DNA from: Victivallaceae bacterium
Lineage (GTDB): Bacteria > Verrucomicrobiota > Lentisphaeria > Victivallales > Victivallaceae
Length of the DNA stretch: 64,000 nucleotides
Assembly: GCA_028709805.1 (NCBI GenBank)
Contig: JAQUTL010000002.1
Span: 81,284 to 145,283, forward strand
Direction: 5' to 3'
Each line of letters begins with the position of its first letter. Within the stretch, counting starts at the first letter, position 1. Below, piece after piece: positions 1 to 7,730 of this stretch. The translations under genes and the position numbers were made by a program. Below the pieces are notes generated by a model. The model had not been told where the DNA came from. It was given only the letters and a program-made list of their open reading frames with translations, and did no database searches.

Positions 1-628
1 TCGAGATGTGTCCGGCGCGGTAGCGCACTTCGGCCTGCGCCAGATTGGAGTTCTGATAAACAATGTCTCCGGCGGCGATTTCCTGCTGGGCTTTGGCCAG
101 CAGCACGTCCCAGTACGCGTAGGAGACGCTGCGGCGCAGCAGCCGTTCCACGTTCAGCCTGATATCCTCCTGCGAAAGTTCCTCCTGCTTTGCCGCCAGC
201 ATGTTGAGTTCACGAGCAAAGCCGTCGAACACCAGATAGCCGGCCCGGAGGCCGATCGAACCGGAAAAATTGTTGTCATATGGAACGACGGTGTCCGGCG
301 GGTTGACCAGTCCGGTGGATTTGGTCAGCGACTGCGAGATGACTCCGTTGCCCGACACCTCCGGAAGATAGGCGGCCAGCGTCTGATAATAGGCCATGCG
401 GGCGGCGTCCACCGCCAGAAACGCGGCGCGATAGTCCGGGTTGTTCTGCAAAGAAATATCCACCGCCCGCCCGAGCGACAGTTCCTGAATATCGCTCAGG
501 AGGTCGTAATTGCCGGTGTTCTGCAGCAATGTCACCGTTCGCTTGGCCGTGTACTCCGGTGGATCGAATACGCGGCAGCCGGCGAACAAAGCGCATAGAC
601 ACAATGATGCCAACGCCTTAGACGCCAT
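1..628 (-). CDS. TolC-family outer-membrane efflux lipoprotein (N-terminal part)
   Basis: The 3' end lies beyond the left edge; about 209 N-terminal codons are visible. The ATG at 628 follows a good AGGAGAG Shine-Dalgarno. Residues 1-18 form a lipoprotein signal ending in LFAGC, so the mature protein should be lipid-anchored at Cys18. The rest is helical and reads like an outer membrane efflux protein, for example ALxxNPDYRAAFLAVDAAR near residues 50-70 and later helices rich in Glu, Arg and Ala. TolC-family proteins form the outer-membrane channel of RND/ABC exporters or type I secretion; the membrane-fusion and pump partners would be outside the window. Family call is from residue pattern only. 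Confidence 0.75.
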   Translation of the reverse strand, partial: MASKALASLCLCALFAGCRVFDPPEYTAKRTVTLLQNTGNYDLLSDIQELSLGRAVDISLQNNPDYRAAFLAVDAARMAYYQTLAAYLPEVSGNGVISQSLTKSTGLVNPPDTVVPYDNNFSGSIGLRAGYLVFDGFARELNMLAAKQEELSQEDIRLNVERLLRRSVSYAYWDVLLAKAQQEIAAGDIVYQNSNLAQAEVRYRAGHIS

Positions 629-653
629 CGCAATTTCTCTCCTCTGGGGAAAT

Positions 654-681
654 AAAATAGCAGATTAATTATGTCTGTCAA
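654..681 (-). promoter_or_regulatory. Promoter of the TolC-family gene
   Basis: On the minus strand a perfect -35 TTGACA (676-681) is separated by 16 bp from TATTTT (654-659), about 25 bp upstream of the start at 628. The box lies just past the stop codon of the GNAT gene, so the efflux gene can be transcribed on its own. Confidence 0.6.
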
Positions 682-686
682 GCGAT

Positions 687-1169
687 TTACGGCAGATTTG
701 CAAACATTATTTTCGCATTTTCGCCATAGCATTCGTCGGGTTTGAAGTCGGCCGGGACGAATCCGAGTGCGGCGAAAAAGTCGCATGAGCCTTGAATCGA
801 CACGATGTGCGCGCGGCGAAAGTTGTTTTCGGCGGCCGTCTCCAGAATTTTTTGTACCAGCAGCCGCGCCGCGCCGGTGCCGCGCAGTTCTTTTTTCAAC
901 GCGATGTCATGCAGATACCACGAGTCGGCGTTTTCCGGGAGTTCGGCGATCACCTCGTCGAGTTGCGGCGTTTCACCGAAAGTCCACGGGTGGCTGAGGA
1001 CGTAGCCGAGCGCGCGGCCGTTGTCGAAGGCGCCGAAACAGCCGTCCGGACACAGCTCGATCTTGCGGCCCATCGCCGCGCGCGACTCCGGCACGATGGC
1101 ATAATAGCATTCCCGCTGAATGTCCATCACGTCGTCCAGATGCTGAATTGTCAGGCGGTCGATTTCCAT
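687..1169 (-). CDS. GNAT-family N-acetyltransferase
   Basis: A 160-residue protein of the size and layout of a GNAT acetyltransferase, which transfers an acyl group from acyl-CoA to an amine. The segment WYLHDIALKKELRGTGAARL is a typical beta4 plus motif A (R/Q-x-x-G-x-G/A) CoA pyrophosphate loop, and the tail FFAALGFVP is the usual C-terminal GNAT signature. The substrate cannot be read. I start at ATG 1169; an in-frame GTG at 1187 would overlap the stop of the upstream lipoprotein gene. The gene follows that gene directly, so the two are probably cotranscribed. Confidence 0.85.
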   Translation of the reverse strand: MEIDRLTIQHLDDVMDIQRECYYAIVPESRAAMGRKIELCPDGCFGAFDNGRALGYVLSHPWTFGETPQLDEVIAELPENADSWYLHDIALKKELRGTGAARLLVQKILETAAENNFRRAHIVSIQGSCDFFAALGFVPADFKPDECYGENAKIMFANLP

Positions 1170-1180
1170 TTTTCCAATTT

Positions 1181-3199
1181 CTACCACGGGATGAAGAGGA
1201 TGCGGCCGGAGAGCCGGTCTTCGGCGTCCGACTTTACGCTGATGAATTTATTCCATATCCATGAATATTCGCACTCTCCGCTTTCTTCGCGGATGGTGAT
1301 GAATGGGAATATTCTGGTTCGGCTCCGGCTGCCGCGGCGCTTATAGTTCCAGAGCTGCCAGAGCACTTGTCCATCCGCCCATTCCGGCGTGCTTTCGCCC
1401 GACGCAAGCAGCCAGAACACCCGCCATTCCTGATAGTCAAGCGGCGGCGGCGTGTCGTCCGGGCGGTGGTCGCGCTGGTATTCAAGTCTGGCGGCGCGGA
1501 CGGTTTTCCAGTCCGGATTCTCCGGCAGGTCAATGCCGCAATCCCGGGCGTCCGCCAGATGTTTGTTCAGCGAAATATCATTGTCCGGCGCTTCTGCGTT
1601 GATCGTCAGGTGCATCAGTCTGGATTCGGCCAGACTCAGCGCGTTGTCCGCCGGGTCGAATTTCGGCCGGACGGTGCTGTGCCGGCTGATTTTGACCAGC
1701 GAAAGCAGCATCGACAATCTTTCATGATAACTGCTTTTGGAACTCTCGAAAAACATTTGGGTCAGGAAAGTAAATTCCCGGACTGTGCCGCTCGTTGTTT
1801 TATATGAAAACAGAAGGCCGAACGGAGACGGACCTTGGTCGTATTCACCGGCGAATTTGCATTCAAACAGCAGGGGAAATCCGTAGGTCGATGATTCCGC
1901 CATTGTTACCGATTCCGGATATTTTTCGCGCAGGAACCGTGTCAGCGCCGTCCGGTCATTGACGTCTCCGGTATAGCCGGCCATGGCCGAGGCGTTCTTC
2001 CGGCCGGCTTCGGATTGCCACGCCCAGTCGAGCACTTCAAGCGAATCGCCCGACTCAAACACCGGCTTGCGCCGTTCGCCCCAGAGCGGCAGGAACAGGA
2101 AGCGGAACGAATTGTTGTAAATTTCGGCGGAGCGCGACGAGTTGATGAGAAATGGCAGTATCCACAAAATACGGTCTTCACCGTCGTCATTCCAGGCAAA
2201 CAGCGGAATCAGGCCGAATCCGGTGTCGATGCGGTAGAAATTCAGCGCCGACCACCAGGCGTATTCCGGTTTTGTTGCGTGGGTGGTTCCGCCGGCCAGC
2301 GGCGTCCAGAACCAGTCCGAACGGTTTGTTTTGCCGGCAAAGGTGAGCAGCGGCAGCGAGAAAAATTTTTTATTCTCGTAAAGCGTGAGCAGCGGCAGCG
2401 AGAAAAAATCTCCGTCCCATTGATACTGGGTCATCAGCGGGAGCGAGGTTATGGCTTTGTTGTCCCAGAACGTGAGCGCCGGCAGCACCAGACCGCCGCG
2501 GTTGTCTTTAAGCCAGAATATGCCGGGCGGCACATAGTTGAGTTTGGGGCCGGAGTGAAACAGCGGAAAACAGCCGAAGTTGTCGCTGTCGCCGTAGGTG
2601 TTGAGCGCCATCCACCAGTTTTTTTCCGGATTGCCGGAAAACATGCCGCCGCCGAGCGGCGACACAAACCAGCGGTCGCGGTCGTCGTCTCTGCCCCAGA
2701 ACGTGAGCGCCGGCAGCACGCCGCCGAGTCCGGTGTATTTATTCCAGAACACGCCGGGGAAAACCCAGTCGATTTCCGATCCGGAATGAAACAGCGGAAA
2801 ACAGCCGAAGCGAGTTTTGTTCCAGTAGGTGTTCAGCGCCCAGCCGTCGCCGTTGACCGGGTTCCATGCACAGAGCGGAAACAGAACCGCGTACTCGTCA
2901 CCCTCCTGATTGAAAAACGGGCGGACGGCCATGCCGTAGCGGTCGCAGTCGAACATCGGCCACAGGGCGGAATAATAGTTGTTGCTGCGGGCGAAGAGCG
3001 GCCAGACGTTGATTTGCGTGCCGGTGAACCCGTTGTCATCGCCGCGGTCCCAGCGCGCGCCGGAGAGCCGTGATGAGTGCGGAACCTTGTAGCTGTCCGT
3101 TATTCTGGTCATTCGTTCACTGGAGGCGCATCCGGCGGCCGCCACCAATAGAGCGGCGGCGACGGCAACGGCGCGCAGGAAACGGCCGGCGTTGTTCAT
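1181..3199 (-). CDS. Large repeat-containing lipoprotein, function unknown
   Basis: The 672-residue protein begins at ATG 3199 with a hydrophobic signal and a lipobox (VAAAGC), so it is exported and lipid-anchored. The body is rich in Trp, Phe and Gly and built of imperfect repeats: FGCFPLFHSG occurs twice, each time followed by a V/I-FW and then LPALTFW, with further FFSLPLLT and SPLGGG/TPLAGG units. This alternating aromatic/Gly pattern suggests stacked beta strands, either a surface repeat domain or a barrel. The C-terminal third is less repetitive and more charged. I recognise no named family. The longer frame up to 3262 lacks a signal peptide at its start. Confidence 0.7.
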   Translation of the reverse strand: MNNAGRFLRAVAVAAALLVAAAGCASSERMTRITDSYKVPHSSRLSGARWDRGDDNGFTGTQINVWPLFARSNNYYSALWPMFDCDRYGMAVRPFFNQEGDEYAVLFPLCAWNPVNGDGWALNTYWNKTRFGCFPLFHSGSEIDWVFPGVFWNKYTGLGGVLPALTFWGRDDDRDRWFVSPLGGGMFSGNPEKNWWMALNTYGDSDNFGCFPLFHSGPKLNYVPPGIFWLKDNRGGLVLPALTFWDNKAITSLPLMTQYQWDGDFFSLPLLTLYENKKFFSLPLLTFAGKTNRSDWFWTPLAGGTTHATKPEYAWWSALNFYRIDTGFGLIPLFAWNDDGEDRILWILPFLINSSRSAEIYNNSFRFLFLPLWGERRKPVFESGDSLEVLDWAWQSEAGRKNASAMAGYTGDVNDRTALTRFLREKYPESVTMAESSTYGFPLLFECKFAGEYDQGPSPFGLLFSYKTTSGTVREFTFLTQMFFESSKSSYHERLSMLLSLVKISRHSTVRPKFDPADNALSLAESRLMHLTINAEAPDNDISLNKHLADARDCGIDLPENPDWKTVRAARLEYQRDHRPDDTPPPLDYQEWRVFWLLASGESTPEWADGQVLWQLWNYKRRGSRSRTRIFPFITIREESGECEYSWIWNKFISVKSDAEDRLSGRILFIPW

Positions 3200-3241
3200 T
3201 TCAAATGGCTTTCTTCGCTGGTTTATCATGATGCTGGACGA

Positions 3242-3270
3242 ACAATATCCTGTTAAATGCAAAAAATCAA
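3242..3270 (-). promoter_or_regulatory. Promoter of the repeat lipoprotein gene
   Basis: Minus strand TTGATT (3265-3270), 17 bp, TATTGT (3242-3247), leaving a leader of about 35 nt before ATG 3199. Both boxes match four of six consensus bases. Confidence 0.4.
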
Positions 3271-3337
3271 GCCGTCGTGCTTGAAAAATCGTATTTCACG
3301 GGCTAAGTTTGTGATAAACAACTACGGAGACCACCCG

Positions 3338-4246
3338 ATGAACATGTATAGACTGATTGGATTTTTCGCGGCTTTTTTGGTATTTTCCGGCGTTTACGGC
3401 GCGGCGGAGGCGGACGTTTTCAGTTCGCCGGATAAAATTGTTTCCGAGCGGCTTTCCGGCGGCGTGGCGGCTTATCAATATGAATATTCCGATTTGTACG
3501 GCGGGCCTCAGGTGGTTTCGCTGGTCGCCGCCGACCTGAGCGATCCGGCGGTGGAGATCGGCGTCGGCGTCTGCGACAACAAGACCCGGATGACCGTGAG
3601 CAAAATGGCCGAACGCGACAATGCTCTGGCCGCGGTGAATTTCGGATATTTCAATATGGTCGATCCGTCCTCTCCGGCCGGAGCGCTCAAACACGGCGGT
3701 GAAGTTGAGTCCACCTCGGATGTCGGCAACGGCTCCGGCGGATTGATCGGATTTTCCGGCAGCGCCGTCTCGTTTTTCAAGCCGGGTGACGAGGCGGTGA
3801 ACGGCTGCGATAATTTCCGCGCGGGGTTTCCGCTTCTGGTCTGGAACGGCGGGATATATGACGGGATCGGCTCCTACGACCACGTTCCGGGCCGTCACAA
3901 CCGCACCGCGATCGGCGTCACCGCCGGAAACGTGCTGTATCTGGTGACCTTCGACGGCCGCGCCGCCGGTCACGCCACCGGTGTTTCCTGCTACGATCTG
4001 GCCGACTACATGCAGCGTCTCGGCTGCGTCTTCGCCATAAATATGGACGGCGGCGGCTCCACCACCATGTGGACGGTCCGGCACGGCGTGTTCAATTATC
4101 CGAGCGACAACCGCGCGTTCGACCATGCCGGCGAACGCCGGGTTTATGATATTTTCTACGTTCGCGACAAAGCGTCATCTTCCGTTGCGCAGCCTTCCGG
4201 GGCCGGCGAAAACGGCAGCTCGGAGACGTTGGCGGACGCCGCATAA
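3338..4246 (+). CDS. Secreted phosphodiester glycosidase (NAGPA/DUF2233-like) protein
   Basis: The 302-residue protein starts at ATG 3338 (GGAGA eight bases upstream) with a signal peptide ending near GVYGAAEA. The remainder matches the NAGPA family (phosphodiester glycosidase, PF09992): AAVNFGYFN near the N-terminal third, a central R-H-N-R-T-A-I-G-V block, and FAINMDGGGSTTMW near the C-terminus, the family's Gly-rich active-site region. Bacterial members act in the periplasm or at the surface and cleave phosphodiester-linked sugars; the substrate here is unknown. The C-terminal tail is low-complexity (Ser, Ala, Gly, Glu). It is transcribed away from the repeat lipoprotein. Confidence 0.85.
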   Translation: MNMYRLIGFFAAFLVFSGVYGAAEADVFSSPDKIVSERLSGGVAAYQYEYSDLYGGPQVVSLVAADLSDPAVEIGVGVCDNKTRMTVSKMAERDNALAAVNFGYFNMVDPSSPAGALKHGGEVESTSDVGNGSGGLIGFSGSAVSFFKPGDEAVNGCDNFRAGFPLLVWNGGIYDGIGSYDHVPGRHNRTAIGVTAGNVLYLVTFDGRAAGHATGVSCYDLADYMQRLGCVFAINMDGGGSTTMWTVRHGVFNYPSDNRAFDHAGERRVYDIFYVRDKASSSVAQPSGAGENGSSETLADAA

Positions 4247-4277
4247 GTTTTTTTTAGCGAAAATAGAGCGGAACCGA

Positions 4278-4305
4278 TTGATAATTCATGTTTTGAAGGT
4301 ATATT
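4278..4305 (+). promoter_or_regulatory. Promoter of typA
   Basis: TTGATA (4278-4283), 16-bp spacer, TATATT (4300-4305); each box matches five of six consensus bases. The start codon of typA lies 30 bp downstream with GAGGG in between. Confidence 0.65.
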
Positions 4306-4334
4306 AAATACCTATCATTTCATGAGGGAATTAT

Positions 4335-6143
4335 ATGCAGGAAATCCGCAATATTGCGATCATCGCCCACGTTGACCACGGCAAGACAACCTTGGTCGAT
4401 CAGATCTTAAAGCAGGCACAGGTGTTCCGCCGCAATCAGGAAGTCGCTGAATGTTTTCTGGACAGCAACGACATCGAACGTGAACGCGGCATCACCATTC
4501 TGGCGAAAAACATCAGCATCCATTACAAGAATGTGAAGATCAATGTGATCGACACTCCCGGACACAGCGATTTCGGCGGTCAGGTGGAGCGCGTGCTCAA
4601 GCTGGCCGACGGCGTGCTGCTGCTGGTTGACGCCGCCGAGGGGCCGATGCCCCAGACGCGCTTCGTTTTGAGCAAAGCGTTGAAACTCAACCTCCGCCCG
4701 GTGGTGGTCATCAACAAAATCGACAAGCCGGACGCCCGTCCGCAGGAAATCGTCAACAAGGTGTTCGACCTTTTTTGCGAGCTTGACGCCAGCGACGAGC
4801 AGCTTGACTTCCCCGTCCTTTACGCTTCCGGCCGCGACGGCTGGTGCGTGCGCGATCTGGCCGACAAGCGCGATTCGATTCTGCCGCTGATGGACGCGAT
4901 ACTCGAATATATTCCGGCGCCGCCCCGGGTCGAAGGCCCGGTGCTTGCGCAGGTAGCCACGCTCGACTATTCCGATTATGTCGGCCGGATCGGTATCGGC
5001 CGTGTTTATCGCGGCGACCTCCGGATCGGCCGGCCGCTCGCCATTATCAAGCGCGACGGCCATATGGAACCGGCGGCGATCAAACAGCTGCTCACCTTCG
5101 AGGGTATCACCCGGAAGGAGACCGACTGCGTGGCCTGCGGCGACCTCTGCGCGATCGTCGGCATTTCCGACATCGATATTTCCGACACTGTCACCGATCC
5201 GGAGCATCCTGAGCAGATGCCGGTGATCGCGGTGGACGAGCCGACGATCAGCATGCTGTTCCGGGTGAACGATTCTCCGCTGTTCGGGCAGGACGGAAAA
5301 TATGTTTCCAGCCGCCATTTGCGCGAACGGCTGTTCGCTGAGACCGAGCGTGACGTTGCATTGCGGGTCGAGGAGTTCGGCGGCGATGCGTTCAAAGTCT
5401 CCGGCCGCGGCGTGCTGCATCTTTCGATCCTGATCGAGAATATGCGGCGCGAGGGGTATGAGATGAGTGTGGCCCGGCCGCACGTCATTTTCAAGGAGGT
5501 TGACGGCGTAAAGCAGGAACCGATCGAACAGCTTGATGTGGACGTGCCGGATGAATACGCCGGAAAGATCATCGAACTGGTCGGCCAGCGGCGCGGCGAG
5601 ATGCTGAAGATGGAAAGTCGCGGCGCCAGACAGATGCTGGAGTTTTCGATTCCGACCCGCGGTTTGATTGGATTGCGCTCGCGGGCACTCACATTGTCCG
5701 GCGGCGAGGCGGTGGTGGCCAGCCGGTTTTCGCATTACGAACCCTACAAAGGCGAGATACCGTCGCGTTCAAACGGCGTATTGATCTCAATGTTTCCGGG
5801 CAAGGCGATGGCCTACGCCATTGATGCGCTTCAGCCGCGCGGCACGTTCTTCATCAACCCGAATGACGAATGCTACGAGGGAATGGTTGTTGGCGAACAC
5901 TGCAAGGAGGGCGATCTGATGATCAACGTTCAGCGCGCCAAACAGCTGACCAACATGCGCGCCTCCGGCAGCGACAAGGCGTTGAAGATCATTCCGGCGG
6001 CGCTGATGAGTCTGGAGCAGGCGCTGGAGTACATCGACGACGACGAGTTTCTGGAGGTTACTCCGAAGCACATGCGTATGCGCAAGATCATCCTAAGTGA
6101 ACTTGAGCGGCGGCGCAATCGCAACAAGATATACGATTACTGA
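4335..6143 (+). CDS. typA: Translational GTPase TypA/BipA
   Basis: A full-length (602-residue) ribosome-associated GTPase of the EF-G-like family, involved in ribosome assembly and stress adaptation. The G domain is intact: AHVDHGKTTL (residues 11-20), the switch II DTPGHSDFGG and the NKIDKPDARP G4 motif. Domain II, two alpha/beta domains and the BipA-specific C-terminal domain follow, including the conserved RGLIGLRSRALTLSGG stretch and the end motif with PKHxRMRKI. The ATG follows GAGGGAATTAT. It forms a single-gene unit between its own promoter and a strong terminator. Confidence 0.97.
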   Translation: MQEIRNIAIIAHVDHGKTTLVDQILKQAQVFRRNQEVAECFLDSNDIERERGITILAKNISIHYKNVKINVIDTPGHSDFGGQVERVLKLADGVLLLVDAAEGPMPQTRFVLSKALKLNLRPVVVINKIDKPDARPQEIVNKVFDLFCELDASDEQLDFPVLYASGRDGWCVRDLADKRDSILPLMDAILEYIPAPPRVEGPVLAQVATLDYSDYVGRIGIGRVYRGDLRIGRPLAIIKRDGHMEPAAIKQLLTFEGITRKETDCVACGDLCAIVGISDIDISDTVTDPEHPEQMPVIAVDEPTISMLFRVNDSPLFGQDGKYVSSRHLRERLFAETERDVALRVEEFGGDAFKVSGRGVLHLSILIENMRREGYEMSVARPHVIFKEVDGVKQEPIEQLDVDVPDEYAGKIIELVGQRRGEMLKMESRGARQMLEFSIPTRGLIGLRSRALTLSGGEAVVASRFSHYEPYKGEIPSRSNGVLISMFPGKAMAYAIDALQPRGTFFINPNDECYEGMVVGEHCKEGDLMINVQRAKQLTNMRASGSDKALKIIPAALMSLEQALEYIDDDEFLEVTPKHMRMRKIILSELERRRNRNKIYDY

Positions 6144-6190
6144 TGCGGCGTTCCGGTGCCGCTTTGGCCGCGCCGGGGAATGCTGACTCA

Positions 6191-6230
6191 AAAAAAGGAC
6201 ACGCGTTTTTCAGCGCGTGTCCTTTTTTAT
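6191..6230. terminator. Bidirectional rho-independent terminator between typA and uxaC
   Basis: A perfect GGACACGCG/CGCGTGTCC stem with an 8-nt loop is flanked by six A on the left and a T-run on the right, so it can stop both typA (+) and uxaC (-). Confidence 0.85.
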
Positions 6231-6275
6231 TTTGCTCCGTTTGTTCCCGGAGAATGGCGGTTTCGGCCGTGCGGA

Positions 6276-7625
6276 TTATTGCGTGGTCACGCCTCCGAAA
6301 TAAAATTCGCGCGGATTGTCATAGGCGACCCGCCGGGCGATGTCAAGCGCCGCGCCGGCCGGGATGCGGCGTTTTTCGACCAGTTCGCCGAGGAGGTCGG
6401 CCAGCGCCCGGCGGAACAGCTCGAAACGCGACCGGAAGCTGAGCAGTTTGCGCGAATCGGACACCATTCCGGGATGTTGAGACAGCAGTTCGATGTCGGC
6501 GGCGGTCTCCAGTTGACGGCGGATGCCGGCCGGCGAGTCGCACAGCCACCATGCCGCGCCGGTGCGCACGTTGGCTCCGAAGTCGCGCGCCAGACCGGAC
6601 AGGGTGGAGTAATGAGCCGGGTCAAGGCAGTACAATACGAATTTCAGCTGCGAGTCGAACCGGTTGAGCAGTTTCGGCAGTGCCGGAAACAGCGGCACGG
6701 CGAAGTTGCCGCTGTCGCCTCCGGCGTCCGGGCCGAGCCGGTCGAACAGAGTTTTGCGCACGTTGCGTTCAGCGCCGATGTGCAGCTGGGTTGTCCAGTT
6801 TGTTTCAACGTTGAGTTGCAGGCAGAAGTCGAGCAGCGTGGCGGCGAACAGTTCAGCCTCCGCGGGGCTGACGTGCCGGCCGGCAATGGCTTTGCACAGC
6901 ACACCGTTGGCCGCGGCGCAATCCGGCTCGGCCGCCGGAACAACGGTGAGTCCGTGATCGGAAGCCACGCAGCCGCGCGACGCGAAAAACCGGTGCGAGA
7001 GCAGCAGCGCTTCAGCGAGCGCTGAAAATGAATCGATGGAGATATTAAAGCGTTTGCCGAGCCGTTCAAGCTGTTCGCACCACCCGTTTGCCCCGACGTT
7101 GAGATATTTGTCCGGGCGCCAGGTGGGGCGGATGCGTCCGCCGGAAACGGCGGCATGGGATTCGAGCGTATCGGCCGGGTCGTCGGTGGTACACATCGTT
7201 TCGACGCCGGCCAGCAGTTTTGACGGCCGCAGATCGCTCTTTGCGGCAAGCTTCCAGATTTCATCGCAGGTGGAGCCGTTCAGCGGCAGATCGGTATTCA
7301 GGTGGCGGCGCAGGTCAAGAACCGTCCAGTCATAAACCGGATTGCCGGCGAAGAGCGGGAATACGGCGGCCAAGGCCCGGAATTTGTCCCGCGGCGGGCG
7401 GTCGCCGGTGATGAACTCTTCAGGAACGGAGCATTTGCGTTCCAGCTCCCAGACGTAATGGTCGGTCGCGCCGACCAGTTCCCACAGATCGGCCGGCGGC
7501 CGGTCGGCGGCGATCGCGGCGGCGTCGGCGTGATTGTGCGGATCAATGATCGGCAGCGCGGCAATGGATGAAAAAATATCGCGGGCGGCCGGGCTGCAAA
7601 GCAGGTATGAACGGTCAAAATCCAT
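6276..7625 (-). CDS. uxaC: Glucuronate isomerase
   Basis: A 449-residue protein with the UxaC fold of the amidohydrolase superfamily; it converts D-glucuronate to D-fructuronate (and D-galacturonate to D-tagaturonate), the first step of hexuronate use. Diagnostic segments are LPIIDPHNHAD near residue 25 (metal-binding His pair), the TTDDPADTLE block around residue 150, and GMVSDSRK near the C-terminus. Length is close to the family norm of about 465. It has its own promoter and no other hexuronate genes beside it. The divergent glycosidase-like gene next door might release its substrate, but that is inference. Confidence 0.95.
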   Translation of the reverse strand: MDFDRSYLLCSPAARDIFSSIAALPIIDPHNHADAAAIAADRPPADLWELVGATDHYVWELERKCSVPEEFITGDRPPRDKFRALAAVFPLFAGNPVYDWTVLDLRRHLNTDLPLNGSTCDEIWKLAAKSDLRPSKLLAGVETMCTTDDPADTLESHAAVSGGRIRPTWRPDKYLNVGANGWCEQLERLGKRFNISIDSFSALAEALLLSHRFFASRGCVASDHGLTVVPAAEPDCAAANGVLCKAIAGRHVSPAEAELFAATLLDFCLQLNVETNWTTQLHIGAERNVRKTLFDRLGPDAGGDSGNFAVPLFPALPKLLNRFDSQLKFVLYCLDPAHYSTLSGLARDFGANVRTGAAWWLCDSPAGIRRQLETAADIELLSQHPGMVSDSRKLLSFRSRFELFRRALADLLGELVEKRRIPAGAALDIARRVAYDNPREFYFGGVTTQ

Positions 7626-7648
7626 AATGCGATCCTTATTTTTTTAAA

Positions 7649-7676
7649 AATATAATTCGTTCCTCCGCTTTTTCAA
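7649..7676 (-). promoter_or_regulatory. Promoter of uxaC
   Basis: Minus strand TTGAAA (7671-7676), 16 bp, TATATT (7649-7654); five of six matches in each box, about 24 bp before the uxaC start. Confidence 0.6.
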
Positions 7677-7677
7677 A

Positions 7678-7705
7678 TTGCATCAGATTAAAACCGGGAT
7701 ATATT
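7678..7705 (+). promoter_or_regulatory. Possible promoter of the glycosidase-like gene
   Basis: TTGCAT (7678-7683), 16 bp, TATATT (7700-7705). The -35 is weak, but the -10 and spacer match the form seen elsewhere in the window. It is divergent from, and interlocked with, the uxaC promoter. Confidence 0.4.
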
Positions 7706-7730
7706 GAGTTAAAAAGGAGCTTGAAGCGAT

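Noticed and set aside
2015..3073. Long plus-strand open frame of about 350 codons
   Set aside because: It lies opposite the repeat lipoprotein gene; residue pattern is Arg/Gln/His-rich as expected from the antisense of a GC-rich gene, and it has no ribosome site.
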